From: Alphaproteobacteria bacterium
GTDB lineage: Bacteria; Pseudomonadota; Alphaproteobacteria; Rhizobiales; Aestuariivirgaceae
Assembly (NCBI GenBank): GCA_024279045.1
Contig: JAJRRZ010000113.1
Coordinates: 1 to 12,401, forward strand
DNA length: 12,401 bases
Reading direction: 5' to 3'
Below, piece after piece: positions 6,467-12,401 of this stretch. The translations under genes and the position numbers were made by a program. The stretch's first letter is position 1. Each line of letters starts with the position of its first letter. A model generated the notes under the pieces. The model was given only the letters and a program-made list of their open reading frames with translations, was not told where the DNA came from and searched no databases.

Positions 6467-7674
6467 GCCGCGGCCTCCTGCCCATGAAGCGCGGCCAGCA
6501 GACGCGGCATGTTCAGCGCCATGCCCAGCGCCGGCACATCCGGCCCGCCGAGGCTGGCCAGCATGTTGTCATAGCGCCCGCCACCGGCCACCGCCTGCGC
6601 CGCGCCGCGCACCGGGGCGGTGATCTCGAACACGAAGCCGGTGTAATAATCGAAGCTCTGGCCAAAGGCGGCATCGAACAGAATGCGCCGGGCATCGTCT
6701 CCCAGCAGGCGGGCGAAATGCTCCACGCGCGCGGCGAAATGCTGCCAGGCGGCGCGGCTGGCCGCGCCCGCCGCGTCGGCCAGTTTGCCCAGTTGCACAA
6801 TGGCGGGCTTCAGCGGTGCGCGGATGGTCAGCAACTGCTCGATCATCGCCACCTGCTCCTGCGCCAGCGGCGGCAGGTGGCGGTTTTCGGCCTTTTCCAG
6901 CAGGCGGGTGGCGATCTCCTCCAGCGTGCGCCCGCCCACCAGCTCCAGCTGGCGCGCGTCCAGCTCGCGCTCGGCCAGCGCCAGGGCATGTTCCATGCCC
7001 GGCTGTTCGGCCAGTTCATCAACGAGCGGCGATAGCGAGGTGCGCGCCCGCTCGCCGTCGCCGGAGAGTTCGCGCAGGGTCTGGTGGAAGGCCTGCGGGC
7101 GGCGCAACCGGCGCAGCAGGCGCGCGCGCCAGCGCGGCGGCATGTCGATGTCTTCCAGCAGCGCGCGCATCAGGCCGATGTCGCCGATGGTGATGGCCAG
7201 CGGCACGGGTGTTGCCTGCTCCTGCCGCGCAGGCGTCGCCTGCGTGGCTTCGTGCGCGCCTTCCTCAGCCGCGGCGCGCACGGACTGCACCGCCAGCGCC
7301 AGCACTTGCGCCTCGGCGGCAACGGCATCGGGCGCGGCAAACCACTCCAGCCCCACCTGCTCGTATTCGTGCGGGGTGTCGCTGCGGGCGTGATAGCGGA
7401 ACACCGGCCCGGCGTAGCAGTATTTCGCTTCCCCCGCCGGATCGGCGGCGTGCTGCAAGTGCCAGCGGCAGGTGGGCACGGTAAGGTCTGGCCGCAGGCA
7501 CAGTTCCGCCACGCCGTCCGGGTCGGTGAACAGGAAGGTATGGGCGCGGATCTGCTCGCCGGATTTCTCGATGAACACATCCGCCGGCTGCATGATGGGC
7601 GGATCCACCGGCGTAAAGCCCTCCCGCGCGAACAGGGCCATGATGCGCGCCGCTGGTGTTGCGCTGATGGTCAT
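6463..7674 (-). CDS. hisZ: HisZ, ATP phosphoribosyltransferase regulatory subunit
   Basis: HisZ is a histidyl-tRNA synthetase-like protein without charging activity. It assembles with short HisG and carries the histidine feedback site. The 403-residue product has the class II synthetase core: LRPDLTVPTCRW (60-71), GPVFRYHARSD (89-99) followed by EYEQVGLE, and toward the C-terminus FDYYTGFVFE and GGGRYDNML. It lacks the C-terminal anticodon-binding domain of the neighbouring HisS, as expected for HisZ. An Ala/Glu/Thr/Gln-rich insert (about 136-158) is probably a surface loop. The start ATG overlaps the hisS stop (ATGA, 7671-7674) and its own stop overlaps the hisG start, so the three genes form a tightly coupled unit. 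The frame stays open upstream, but that extension lies inside hisS. Confidence 0.94.
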   Translation of the reverse strand: MTISATPAARIMALFAREGFTPVDPPIMQPADVFIEKSGEQIRAHTFLFTDPDGVAELCLRPDLTVPTCRWHLQHAADPAGEAKYCYAGPVFRYHARSDTPHEYEQVGLEWFAAPDAVAAEAQVLALAVQSVRAAAEEGAHEATQATPARQEQATPVPLAITIGDIGLMRALLEDIDMPPRWRARLLRRLRRPQAFHQTLRELSGDGERARTSLSPLVDELAEQPGMEHALALAERELDARQLELVGGRTLEEIATRLLEKAENRHLPPLAQEQVAMIEQLLTIRAPLKPAIVQLGKLADAAGAASRAAWQHFAARVEHFARLLGDDARRILFDAAFGQSFDYYTGFVFEITAPVRGAAQAVAGGGRYDNMLASLGGPDVPALGMALNMPRLLAALHGQEAAA

Positions 7675-9170
7675 GATCCCCCCTCCGCCGCCTGCGCGGC
7701 GAGCATCTCGCGCACCTTGCCCACCAGTTCGCCGCGCGGCACGGCCACCTGCGCGGGGCGGCTCTCCACCCATTCCTGGCGCGAGGCGATGGCCGCGGCC
7801 TTCCTGCGGCCCTCGACGAGATCCTTGATCTGCACGATGCCCTGCTCGCGTTCCTGTTCGCCCTCGATGACGGCCAGTGGCGCGCCGCGCCGGTCGGCAT
7901 ATTTCATCTGCGCCTTCAGGCCGGAGGTGCCGACATACATCTCCGCCATGATGCCCGCGGCGCGCAGCTCCTCGACCATGCGCCAGTAGCCGGCCACATG
8001 CTGGCGATCCATCACCAGCACCACCACGGGCGCTGCCTGTCGCGCCGCCGCGAGCTTGCCCAGATGTCTCAGTGCCGCATACAGCCGCGACACGCCAACG
8101 GAAAAGCCCGTGGCCGGCACGCTCTGGCCGGTGAAGCGGGCCACCAGGTCGTCATAGCGCCCGCCGCCGCCGACAGAGCCAAAGCGCACGCGGTTGCCGT
8201 CCTCGCCGTCGATCTCGAAGGTCAGCTCGGCCTCGAAGACGGGGCCGGTGTAATAGTCCAGCCCGCGCACCACTGCCGGATCGAAGGCGATGCGGTCATC
8301 GCCATAGCCCACCGCATCGAGGAAGGCGGCCATCTCCTCAAGCTCGGCGATGCCTGCCTTGCCCGTCTCCGAGCCGCCCACCAGCCGCGCCAGCCGGGCG
8401 AGAATGTCGGCGCGCGAACCGCCCTGCAACCCGGCCTCGACGAAAGCCATGACATGGCCGATCTGATCGGCATCCAGCCCGGCGCCCCTGGTGAAATCGC
8501 CGGATTCGTCCAGCCGTCCCTCGCCCAGCAGCGCGCGCACGGCGTCCGCGCCGAGGCGGTCGAGCTTGTCGATGGCGCGCAGGATGGTCAGGCGCGCCGT
8601 TGCGTCGGCCTGGCCGATGCCCTCCAGCACGCCGTCGAGGATCTTGCGGTTGTTCACGCGCAGCACGTAGTCCCCTCGCGCGATGCCCAGCCGTTCCAGC
8701 GCATCCGTGGCCATCATGCACACTTCCGCATCGGCCAGCGGGCTGGCGGAACCGACGGTGTCGGCATCGCACTGCATGAACTGGCGAAAGCGCCCGGGGC
8801 CGGGCTTTTCGTTGCGGAACACCCAGCCGGCGCGCAAGGAGCGGAACGGCTTGGGCAGGTGGTCGTAATGTTGCGCCACATGCCTCGCCAGCGGCGCGGT
8901 GAGGTCGTAGCGCAAGCTGAGCCACTGTTCGTCCTCGTCCTGGAAGGAGAAGACGCCCTCGTTGGGCCGGTCGTCATCGGGCAGGAACTTGCCCAGCGCA
9001 TCGGCATATTCGATGAACGGCGTCTCCAGTGGCGCGAAGCCGTAGGATTCATAAACGCCGCGGATGGCCTCGAGCATGGCGCGGGTGGCGGCGATCTCCT
9101 CCGCGCCGATGTCGCGAAAGCCCTTCGGCAGCCGCGCCTTGATGCGCTGCGGCTTGTTCTTCTTCGCCAT
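7671..9170 (-). CDS. hisS: Histidyl-tRNA synthetase, alphaproteobacterial class
   Basis: HisS charges tRNA-His with histidine in the cytoplasm. The 499-residue product begins MAKKNKPQRIKARLPKGFRD, the usual start of this class; an upstream in-frame codon at 9242 adds only non-conserved sequence. LRYDLTAPLAR (86-96), FRNEKPGPGRFRQF with CDADTVG (118-140), the histidine-binding RGLDYYTGPVFE (302-313) and GSVGGGGRYDDL (331-342) are all present. The anticodon-binding domain runs from about 380 to the end, including SGLKAQMKYADRRGAP. This class is longer than the roughly 420-residue enterobacterial enzyme. It heads a hisS-hisZ-hisG unit, with the cytochrome gene 108 bp upstream on the same strand. 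A promoter of its own in that gap is likely but no strong one is visible (TTGCGC-17-TTTGTT is weak). Confidence 0.96.
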   Translation of the reverse strand: MAKKNKPQRIKARLPKGFRDIGAEEIAATRAMLEAIRGVYESYGFAPLETPFIEYADALGKFLPDDDRPNEGVFSFQDEDEQWLSLRYDLTAPLARHVAQHYDHLPKPFRSLRAGWVFRNEKPGPGRFRQFMQCDADTVGSASPLADAEVCMMATDALERLGIARGDYVLRVNNRKILDGVLEGIGQADATARLTILRAIDKLDRLGADAVRALLGEGRLDESGDFTRGAGLDADQIGHVMAFVEAGLQGGSRADILARLARLVGGSETGKAGIAELEEMAAFLDAVGYGDDRIAFDPAVVRGLDYYTGPVFEAELTFEIDGEDGNRVRFGSVGGGGRYDDLVARFTGQSVPATGFSVGVSRLYAALRHLGKLAAARQAAPVVVLVMDRQHVAGYWRMVEELRAAGIMAEMYVGTSGLKAQMKYADRRGAPLAVIEGEQEREQGIVQIKDLVEGRRKAAAIASRQEWVESRPAQVAVPRGELVGKVREMLAAQAAEGGS

Positions 9171-9235
9171 GGTGCTTCTGCCTGCTTGCAGGAAAAACAA
9201 ATGTTGTCCCAGCCTGTAGCGCAATGCATGGCGGC

Positions 9236-9263
9236 GGGGCAAGGTGTGGTGTGGGGCAAGGTG
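9236..9263. repeat. Two GGGGCAAGGTG copies, 17-bp period, between cytochrome gene and hisS
   Basis: GGGGCAAGGTG occurs at 9236-9246 and 9253-9263, with a shorter echo (GGGGCAGG) just after. It lies in the hisS upstream region, about 65 bp from the start codon. Function unknown; it may be local slippage. Confidence 0.4.
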
Positions 9264-9278
9264 CGGGGCAGGCCGCGG

Positions 9279-9995
9279 TCAGGGGGTGGTGGGCGATGTG
9301 GTTGCCGGTTGGCTGGCGGAAGCTTCCGGCTTCAGGGTGCTGAGATAGAGTGCAACGCCCTCCATGGCCAGGCGCGAGAGATTTTTCGCGATGGCGCGCA
9401 TCATGGCGTTGTCGGTTTTGCGCTTGCCCTGCTGAAAGGCCAGCAACTGGTTGACGATATACTTGCGGTGCTGCCCGGCCAGGCGCGGCAGGGCGCGGCT
9501 GCCGCGCGCATCCTTGCCGTGGCAGGTCATGCACGGGGCAATGTCGGCAAAGGGGTCGCCGTAAAGAAACACATAACGCCCCACCTCCCACAACTTGCGC
9601 TCCCAGTCGTCATCGGCCAGCTTGTGGGCTTGTGGCGGCTGGACGGCAAACCAGGCAGCCAGTGCCGCGATCTCCTCATCCTTCAGGTCGGCGGCCTGTT
9701 CGTTCATGATGTCGCTCTTGCGCGCACCTGAACGAAACAGCTTCAACTGCCGCTCCATGTATTCACGGTTCTGCGCCGCCAGCCGCGGGTAGATGGGGTT
9801 GGAAGCCTCGCCCTTCTCGCCGTGGCAAAATATGCAGGCATCGTCGATGATCTCCTGCACACGCTCCAACATCTCCGGCGACAGGCCGTGTTGCTCCGCC
9901 CTGCCCTGCTCTGTAACCGATGCACCCGCAACGGGGACGGCCAGTGCCAGCAACATGGCGAAGAGGATGCCGGTTTTCATGCCTGGTCGAGCCAT
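9279..9995 (-). CDS. Periplasmic di-heme c-type cytochrome, cytochrome c4-like
   Basis: The protein is an electron carrier with two covalently bound hemes. The 238-residue product starts at the ATG preceded by GGAG at 8 bases' distance; a second ATG five codons later is possible. A Sec signal peptide occupies about 1-25 (basic start, LLALAV core, VAGA end). Two cytochrome c domains follow in tandem: CIFCH (54-58) and CMTCH (155-159), each followed by a PRLA(A/G)Q-type segment and then a likely Met ligand (M97; M198 or M199). ALAAWFA (111-117) and ALYLSTL (215-221) are the matching C-terminal helices. A Ser/Thr/Pro-rich tail ends the protein. The duplicated layout suits cytochrome c4. It diverges from rubrerythrin across a 227-bp gap, and could accept or deliver electrons for that system or feed a terminal oxidase; its partner is not shown. 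Confidence 0.9.
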   Translation of the reverse strand: MARPGMKTGILFAMLLALAVPVAGASVTEQGRAEQHGLSPEMLERVQEIIDDACIFCHGEKGEASNPIYPRLAAQNREYMERQLKLFRSGARKSDIMNEQAADLKDEEIAALAAWFAVQPPQAHKLADDDWERKLWEVGRYVFLYGDPFADIAPCMTCHGKDARGSRALPRLAGQHRKYIVNQLLAFQQGKRKTDNAMMRAIAKNLSRLAMEGVALYLSTLKPEASASQPATTSPTTP

Positions 9996-10099
9996 ACCTG
10001 ATGCTCCGTGCGAGGTTGCCCTGTTGCCCGCAAGAAGCCGCAAGTGGCCGGAGCAATCAAGAGGTGGGGAAAATATGCGGCAAAAGGTGCAAAAGAGGG

Positions 10100-10129
10100 T
10101 TGACTCTGTTATTGGAATAATTCTAAATC
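10100..10129 (+). promoter_or_regulatory. Candidate rubrerythrin promoter overlapped by the operator
   Basis: TTGACT (10100-10105) and TAAATC (10124-10129) are separated by 18 bp, a plausible sigma-70-type pair in an otherwise AT-rich stretch about 95 bases upstream of the rubrerythrin ATG. The Irr-like palindrome fills the spacer and covers the -10 element, the layout expected for a repressor. Confidence 0.5.
10109..10128 (+). promoter_or_regulatory. Irr/Fur-superfamily-like operator upstream of rubrerythrin
   Basis: TTATTGGAATAATTCTAAAT contains the arms TTGGAA and TTCTAA around TAA, close to the TTTAGAA / TTCTAAA arms of the alphaproteobacterial iron control element. It matches the site before msrP at 17 of 20 bases. 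It lies between the divergent cytochrome and rubrerythrin genes and could act on both, though it is placed best for rubrerythrin. Confidence 0.55.
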
Positions 10130-10222
10130 TAAGCGGCTGCCGGGGGTGATTTCGCATGCCTTCGGGAGAATAATTTCGGCAAATTGTCAACCCAAGGAGC
10201 AACCCAGAAGGAGGAATCAGCA

Positions 10223-10645
10223 ATGGCTGAGCTGAAAGGTTCGAAGACGGAAGAAAATCTGAAGGAAGCATTCGCTGGCGAGAGCCAGGCCAACCGTCGT
10301 TATCTGTATTTCGCCCAGCAGGCGGACGTGGAAGGCTACAACGACGTGGCCGCGCTGTTCCGCTCCACGGCGGAAGGCGAAACGGGCCATGCCTTCGGCC
10401 ACTTGGAGTATCTGGAACAGGTGGGTGATCCGGCCACGGGCCTGCCCATCGGCAGCACCCAGGATAACCTGAAGGCCGCCGTGGCAGGCGAGACCTACGA
10501 ATACACCGACATGTATCCGGGCATGGCCAAGACCGCCCGCGAGGAAGGCTTCGACGAGATCGCCGACTGGTTCGAGACGCTGGCCAAGGCCGAGCGTTCG
10601 CATGCCAACCGCTACCAGAAAGCGCTGGACGAGCTGGACGCGTAA
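10223..10645 (+). CDS. Rubrerythrin, short form without rubredoxin domain
   Basis: Rubrerythrins use a carboxylate-bridged di-iron site in a four-helix bundle to reduce hydrogen peroxide. The 140-residue product starts at the ATG with AAGGAGG (10208-10214) 8 bases before it. The di-iron ligands are visible: E20 (AGESQANRRY), E53-x-x-H56 (EGETGH), E90 (AGETYEY) and E124-x-x-H127 (AKAERSH), in two similar halves. The rubredoxin domain of classical rubrerythrin is missing, so electrons must come from another protein. The Fe-S oxidoreductase downstream is a candidate. A promoter with an embedded operator-like palindrome precedes it and a terminator follows, so it can be expressed alone. The name sulerythrin-type would also fit. 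Confidence 0.94.
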   Translation: MAELKGSKTEENLKEAFAGESQANRRYLYFAQQADVEGYNDVAALFRSTAEGETGHAFGHLEYLEQVGDPATGLPIGSTQDNLKAAVAGETYEYTDMYPGMAKTAREEGFDEIADWFETLAKAERSHANRYQKALDELDA

Positions 10646-10658
10646 AGCCCGTACCGGG

Positions 10659-10688
10659 GCCATCCGCGCATGGGAATGCGTGGATGGC
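10659..10688 (+). other. Strong hairpin with GGGA tetraloop after rubrerythrin stop
   Basis: Arms CCATCCGCGCAT and ATGCGTGGATGG pair around GGGA (10672-10675), giving a stem of about 13 bp with one internal G-T pair. GGGA fits the stable GNRA loop class. No T-tract follows, so it is more likely an mRNA 3' stabiliser or processing site than a terminator. Confidence 0.55.
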
Positions 10689-10712
10689 TCTTCCCCACCC
10701 ACGGGAATGTCG

Positions 10713-10768
10713 ACCGGCCCGCGCATCAGGCCCGCGCTTGTCGCTGTCCGTGTTCGGGCCGGTTTTTT
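10713..10768 (+). terminator. Rho-independent-type terminator after rubrerythrin
   Basis: ACCGGCCCG (10713-10721) and CGGGCCGGT (10755-10763) form a perfect 9-bp GC-rich stem, followed directly by TTTTTT. The 33-base loop is unusually long and contains part of a GGCCCGCGC direct repeat (10716-10724 and 10729-10737). It would separate rubrerythrin from the downstream Fe-S gene. Confidence 0.65.
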
Positions 10769-10881
10769 CTTGCCCATGTCGGCATGCCGCATGGTGAGAT
10801 ATTCCTTCGCACAGCGGCAATCATCACGATCATCATTGATTTGACCCGATTTTCACGCACCCGACGCAGGAGAGAAGCACG

Positions 10882-12252
10882 ATGTCCGACAAGCCGAAAA
10901 GCGCCGCAGGCATTCGCGAGGGCAGCCTGGAAGCGCCGGAGCGCCACCCGGTGAAGTGGCAGGATCCGGCCTTCTACGACGAAGATGCGCTGATGAAGGA
11001 GCTGGAGCGCGTCTTCGATCTGTGCCACGGCTGCCGGCGCTGCGTGAACCTGTGCAACGCCTTTCCCACCCTGTTCGACCTGGTGGATGAATCGCCCACC
11101 ATGGAGATCGATGGCGTGAACAAGGACGATTACTGGAAGGTCGTGGAGGAATGCTATCTGTGCGATCTGTGCTTCATGACCAAGTGCCCCTACACGCCAC
11201 CGCACCCGTGGAACATCGACTTTCCGCACCTGATGCTGCAGGGCAAGGCCTTCCAATACAGGAAGAAAGGCGCACGCTTCCGCGACAAGCTGCTGACCAG
11301 CACCGACATGATGGGCAAGTTCTTCGCCAAGCCGCTGATTGCCCAGACGGTAAATGCGGTGAACCGCATGGGCGCAGCGCGCAAACTGCTGGATGGCTCC
11401 CTCGGCGTGCATCACGAGGCGTGGATTCCGCCATTTGTCTCGAAAACGGCGCAAAAACGCCTGAAGAAATATATCGGCAACGATGGCCATGGCGACGATG
11501 CAGGCCGCACCACCGGCAAGGTGGCGGTGTTCCTCACCTGCTATGCCAACCACAACGAGCCGCAGGTGGCCGAGGACCTGGTGAAGGTGCTCGAGCATAA
11601 CGGCCTGGTGGTGCGCGTGGCCGAATACAGGAGCTGCTGCGGCATGCCCAAGATGGAGCTGGGCGACATGAATGCCGTGGCGCGCATGAAGGAAGCCAAC
11701 ATCCCGCATCTGGCAGCGCTGGTGGATCAGGGCTTCGACCTCGTTGCGCCGGTGCCGTCCTGCGCGCTGATGTTCCGTCAGGAAATCCCGCTGCTGTTCC
11801 CCGATGATCCACAGGTGCAGAAGGTGGCGCGGGCCTTTTTCGATCCGTTCGAATACCTGGCCGAGCGCCACCGCGAGGGCAAGATGAACACCGACTTCAG
11901 GCAGGGGCTGGGCAAGGTGGTCTATCATGCTGCCTGCCATCAGCGGGTGCAGAACGTCGGGCGCAAGACCATGGAAGTGCTCAAGCTCATCCCCGACACG
12001 GAAGTGCGCATCGTCGAGCGCTGCTCCGGCCATGACGGCACCTACGCGGTGAAGAGCGAGCACCATGACGCGGCGGTGAAGATAGGCCGCCCGGTGGCCA
12101 AGCAGGTGCAGGCACAGAAGGCCGATCATTACGGTTCCGACTGCCCCGTGGCGGGACACCACATCGAGCACATCTACGAGGAACACCTGAAGGCCGGCGA
12201 CAAGGCGGTGGAGCACCCCATCAGCCTGCTGCGCAAGGCCTATGGCATCTGA
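10882..12252 (+). CDS. Fe-S oxidoreductase with two 4Fe-4S clusters and two CCG-type domains (GlpC/HdrD-like)
   Basis: This 456-residue protein has the layout of GlpC, GlcF and HdrD: an N-terminal ferredoxin-like region and two cysteine-rich CCG-type domains. Cluster one is C48-C51-C54-C58 (CHGCRRCVNLC) and cluster two is C91-C94-C97-C102 (CYLCDLCFMTKCP). The first CCG domain has C220, C252-C253-G254 and C294. The second has C352, then C381-S-G in place of CCG, and C421. The start ATG has AGGAGAGAAG upstream. Such proteins usually pass electrons between a dehydrogenase or quinone and another carrier. This subgroup is typically found beside rubrerythrin and DUF3501, so feeding electrons to rubrerythrin is a reasonable inference, not a proven role. 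No membrane anchor is visible. It could be mistaken for glycolate oxidase GlcF, but the neighbours argue otherwise. Confidence 0.88.
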   Translation: MSDKPKSAAGIREGSLEAPERHPVKWQDPAFYDEDALMKELERVFDLCHGCRRCVNLCNAFPTLFDLVDESPTMEIDGVNKDDYWKVVEECYLCDLCFMTKCPYTPPHPWNIDFPHLMLQGKAFQYRKKGARFRDKLLTSTDMMGKFFAKPLIAQTVNAVNRMGAARKLLDGSLGVHHEAWIPPFVSKTAQKRLKKYIGNDGHGDDAGRTTGKVAVFLTCYANHNEPQVAEDLVKVLEHNGLVVRVAEYRSCCGMPKMELGDMNAVARMKEANIPHLAALVDQGFDLVAPVPSCALMFRQEIPLLFPDDPQVQKVARAFFDPFEYLAERHREGKMNTDFRQGLGKVVYHAACHQRVQNVGRKTMEVLKLIPDTEVRIVERCSGHDGTYAVKSEHHDAAVKIGRPVAKQVQAQKADHYGSDCPVAGHHIEHIYEEHLKAGDKAVEHPISLLRKAYGI

Positions 12253-12281
12253 ACGCGGATACACAAGTGGAGGACGACACA

Positions 12282-12401
12282 ATGACCGGCACCATTGAAG
12301 TAAAGAAGGGCAAGCTCAGCCGCGATGATCTGATGTCGCTGGAGGAGTACGACCGCGTCCGCCCGGAATTTCGCAAGAAGGCGATGGCGCACAAGAAGAA
12401 C
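12282..12401 (+). CDS. DUF3501 family protein, 3' end outside window
   Basis: Only the first 40 residues are present. KLSRDDLMSLEEYDRVRPEF followed by AHKKN is the characteristic N-terminus of DUF3501, a family of unknown function. TGGAGGA lies about 8 bases before the ATG. The gap from the Fe-S protein is 29 bp, so the two are probably cotranscribed. DUF3501 genes commonly accompany rubrerythrin and this type of Fe-S protein, which points to a shared role in iron or peroxide metabolism. Confidence 0.85.
   Translation, partial: MTGTIEVKKGKLSRDDLMSLEEYDRVRPEFRKKAMAHKKN

Noticed and set aside
7998..9731. 577-codon open frame on the plus strand opposite hisS and the cytochrome gene
   Set aside because: It is a mirror of high-G+C coding sequence on the other strand, with His/Gln/Ala/Arg-rich composition and no recognisable domain.
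9996..10820. Long in-frame extension of the cytochrome gene to 10820
   Set aside because: It runs antisense through the whole rubrerythrin gene and would bury the signal peptide; the start at 9995 has GGAG and a proper signal sequence.
10817..10848. ATCAT-rich stretch upstream of the Fe-S gene as a promoter or operator
   Set aside because: Short repeated ATCAT and a TTGACC are visible, but no matching -10 element or clean symmetry was found.
10882..12252. Fe-S protein as GlcF, the missing partner of the GlcE-like gene
   Set aside because: The domain layout is similar, but it lies 6.5 kb away in the rubrerythrin/DUF3501 cluster and has the C-S-G variant; the context fits a different role.
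10726..12282. 518-codon open frame antisense to the Fe-S oxidoreductase
   Set aside because: Shadow of a well-supported gene, with no family resemblance and no ribosome binding site noted.

Overview
The window (about 65% GC by eye) looks like a chromosomal segment of an alphaproteobacterium. The main reasons are a histidyl-tRNA synthetase of the roughly 500-residue alphaproteobacterial class, a short-form HisG that needs HisZ, the rubrerythrin / CCG-domain Fe-S protein / DUF3501 cluster, and operators resembling those of the Irr branch of the Fur superfamily. No species-level call is possible from the sequence alone.

Layout. Plus strand, 1-4330: the 3' part of a fused LutB-LutC lactate-utilisation protein; after 172 bp, msrP-msrQ (periplasmic methionine sulfoxide reductase and its heme membrane partner); after 88 bp, a GlcE-like FAD subunit of glycolate oxidase. 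Minus strand, 9995-4334, in transcription order: a di-heme c-type cytochrome, hisS, hisZ and hisG (both his junctions are 4-bp ATGA overlaps), and a Fic-domain protein whose base composition is visibly poorer in G+C. Divergent from the cytochrome, plus strand, 10223-12401: a rubrerythrin without a rubredoxin domain, its terminator, a two-cluster Fe-S oxidoreductase with CCG domains, and the first 40 codons of a DUF3501 gene that runs off the window.

How the parts work together. hisS-hisZ-hisG couples tRNA-His charging to the first step of histidine synthesis. MsrP-MsrQ repairs oxidised periplasmic proteins, and rubrerythrin with its neighbours probably removes peroxide. Both the msrP and rubrerythrin upstream regions carry an almost identical 20-bp operator-like palindrome, which suggests that one iron- or peroxide-sensing regulator links the two sets. 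LutBC and GlcE both belong to 2-hydroxyacid (lactate/glycolate) oxidation, but the usual partners are not in the window.

The most unusual observation is at fic. A 37-bp segment of the hisG 3' end is present twice in the same orientation (5756-5792 in the intact gene, 4358-4394 downstream of fic; 32 of 37 bases identical). The downstream copy still reads as a hisG-like tail with its own stop, 3 bp from the end of glcE. This suggests that fic arrived as a roughly 1.4-kb insert that replaced the end of hisG and displaced the original tail. The fic promoter region also holds three alternating copies of a GTTTGAYAA motif, a candidate operator for the winged-helix domain of Fic itself. No tRNA, rRNA, CRISPR array, transposase or integrase was recognised, and there is no gene-free stretch over 300 bases.
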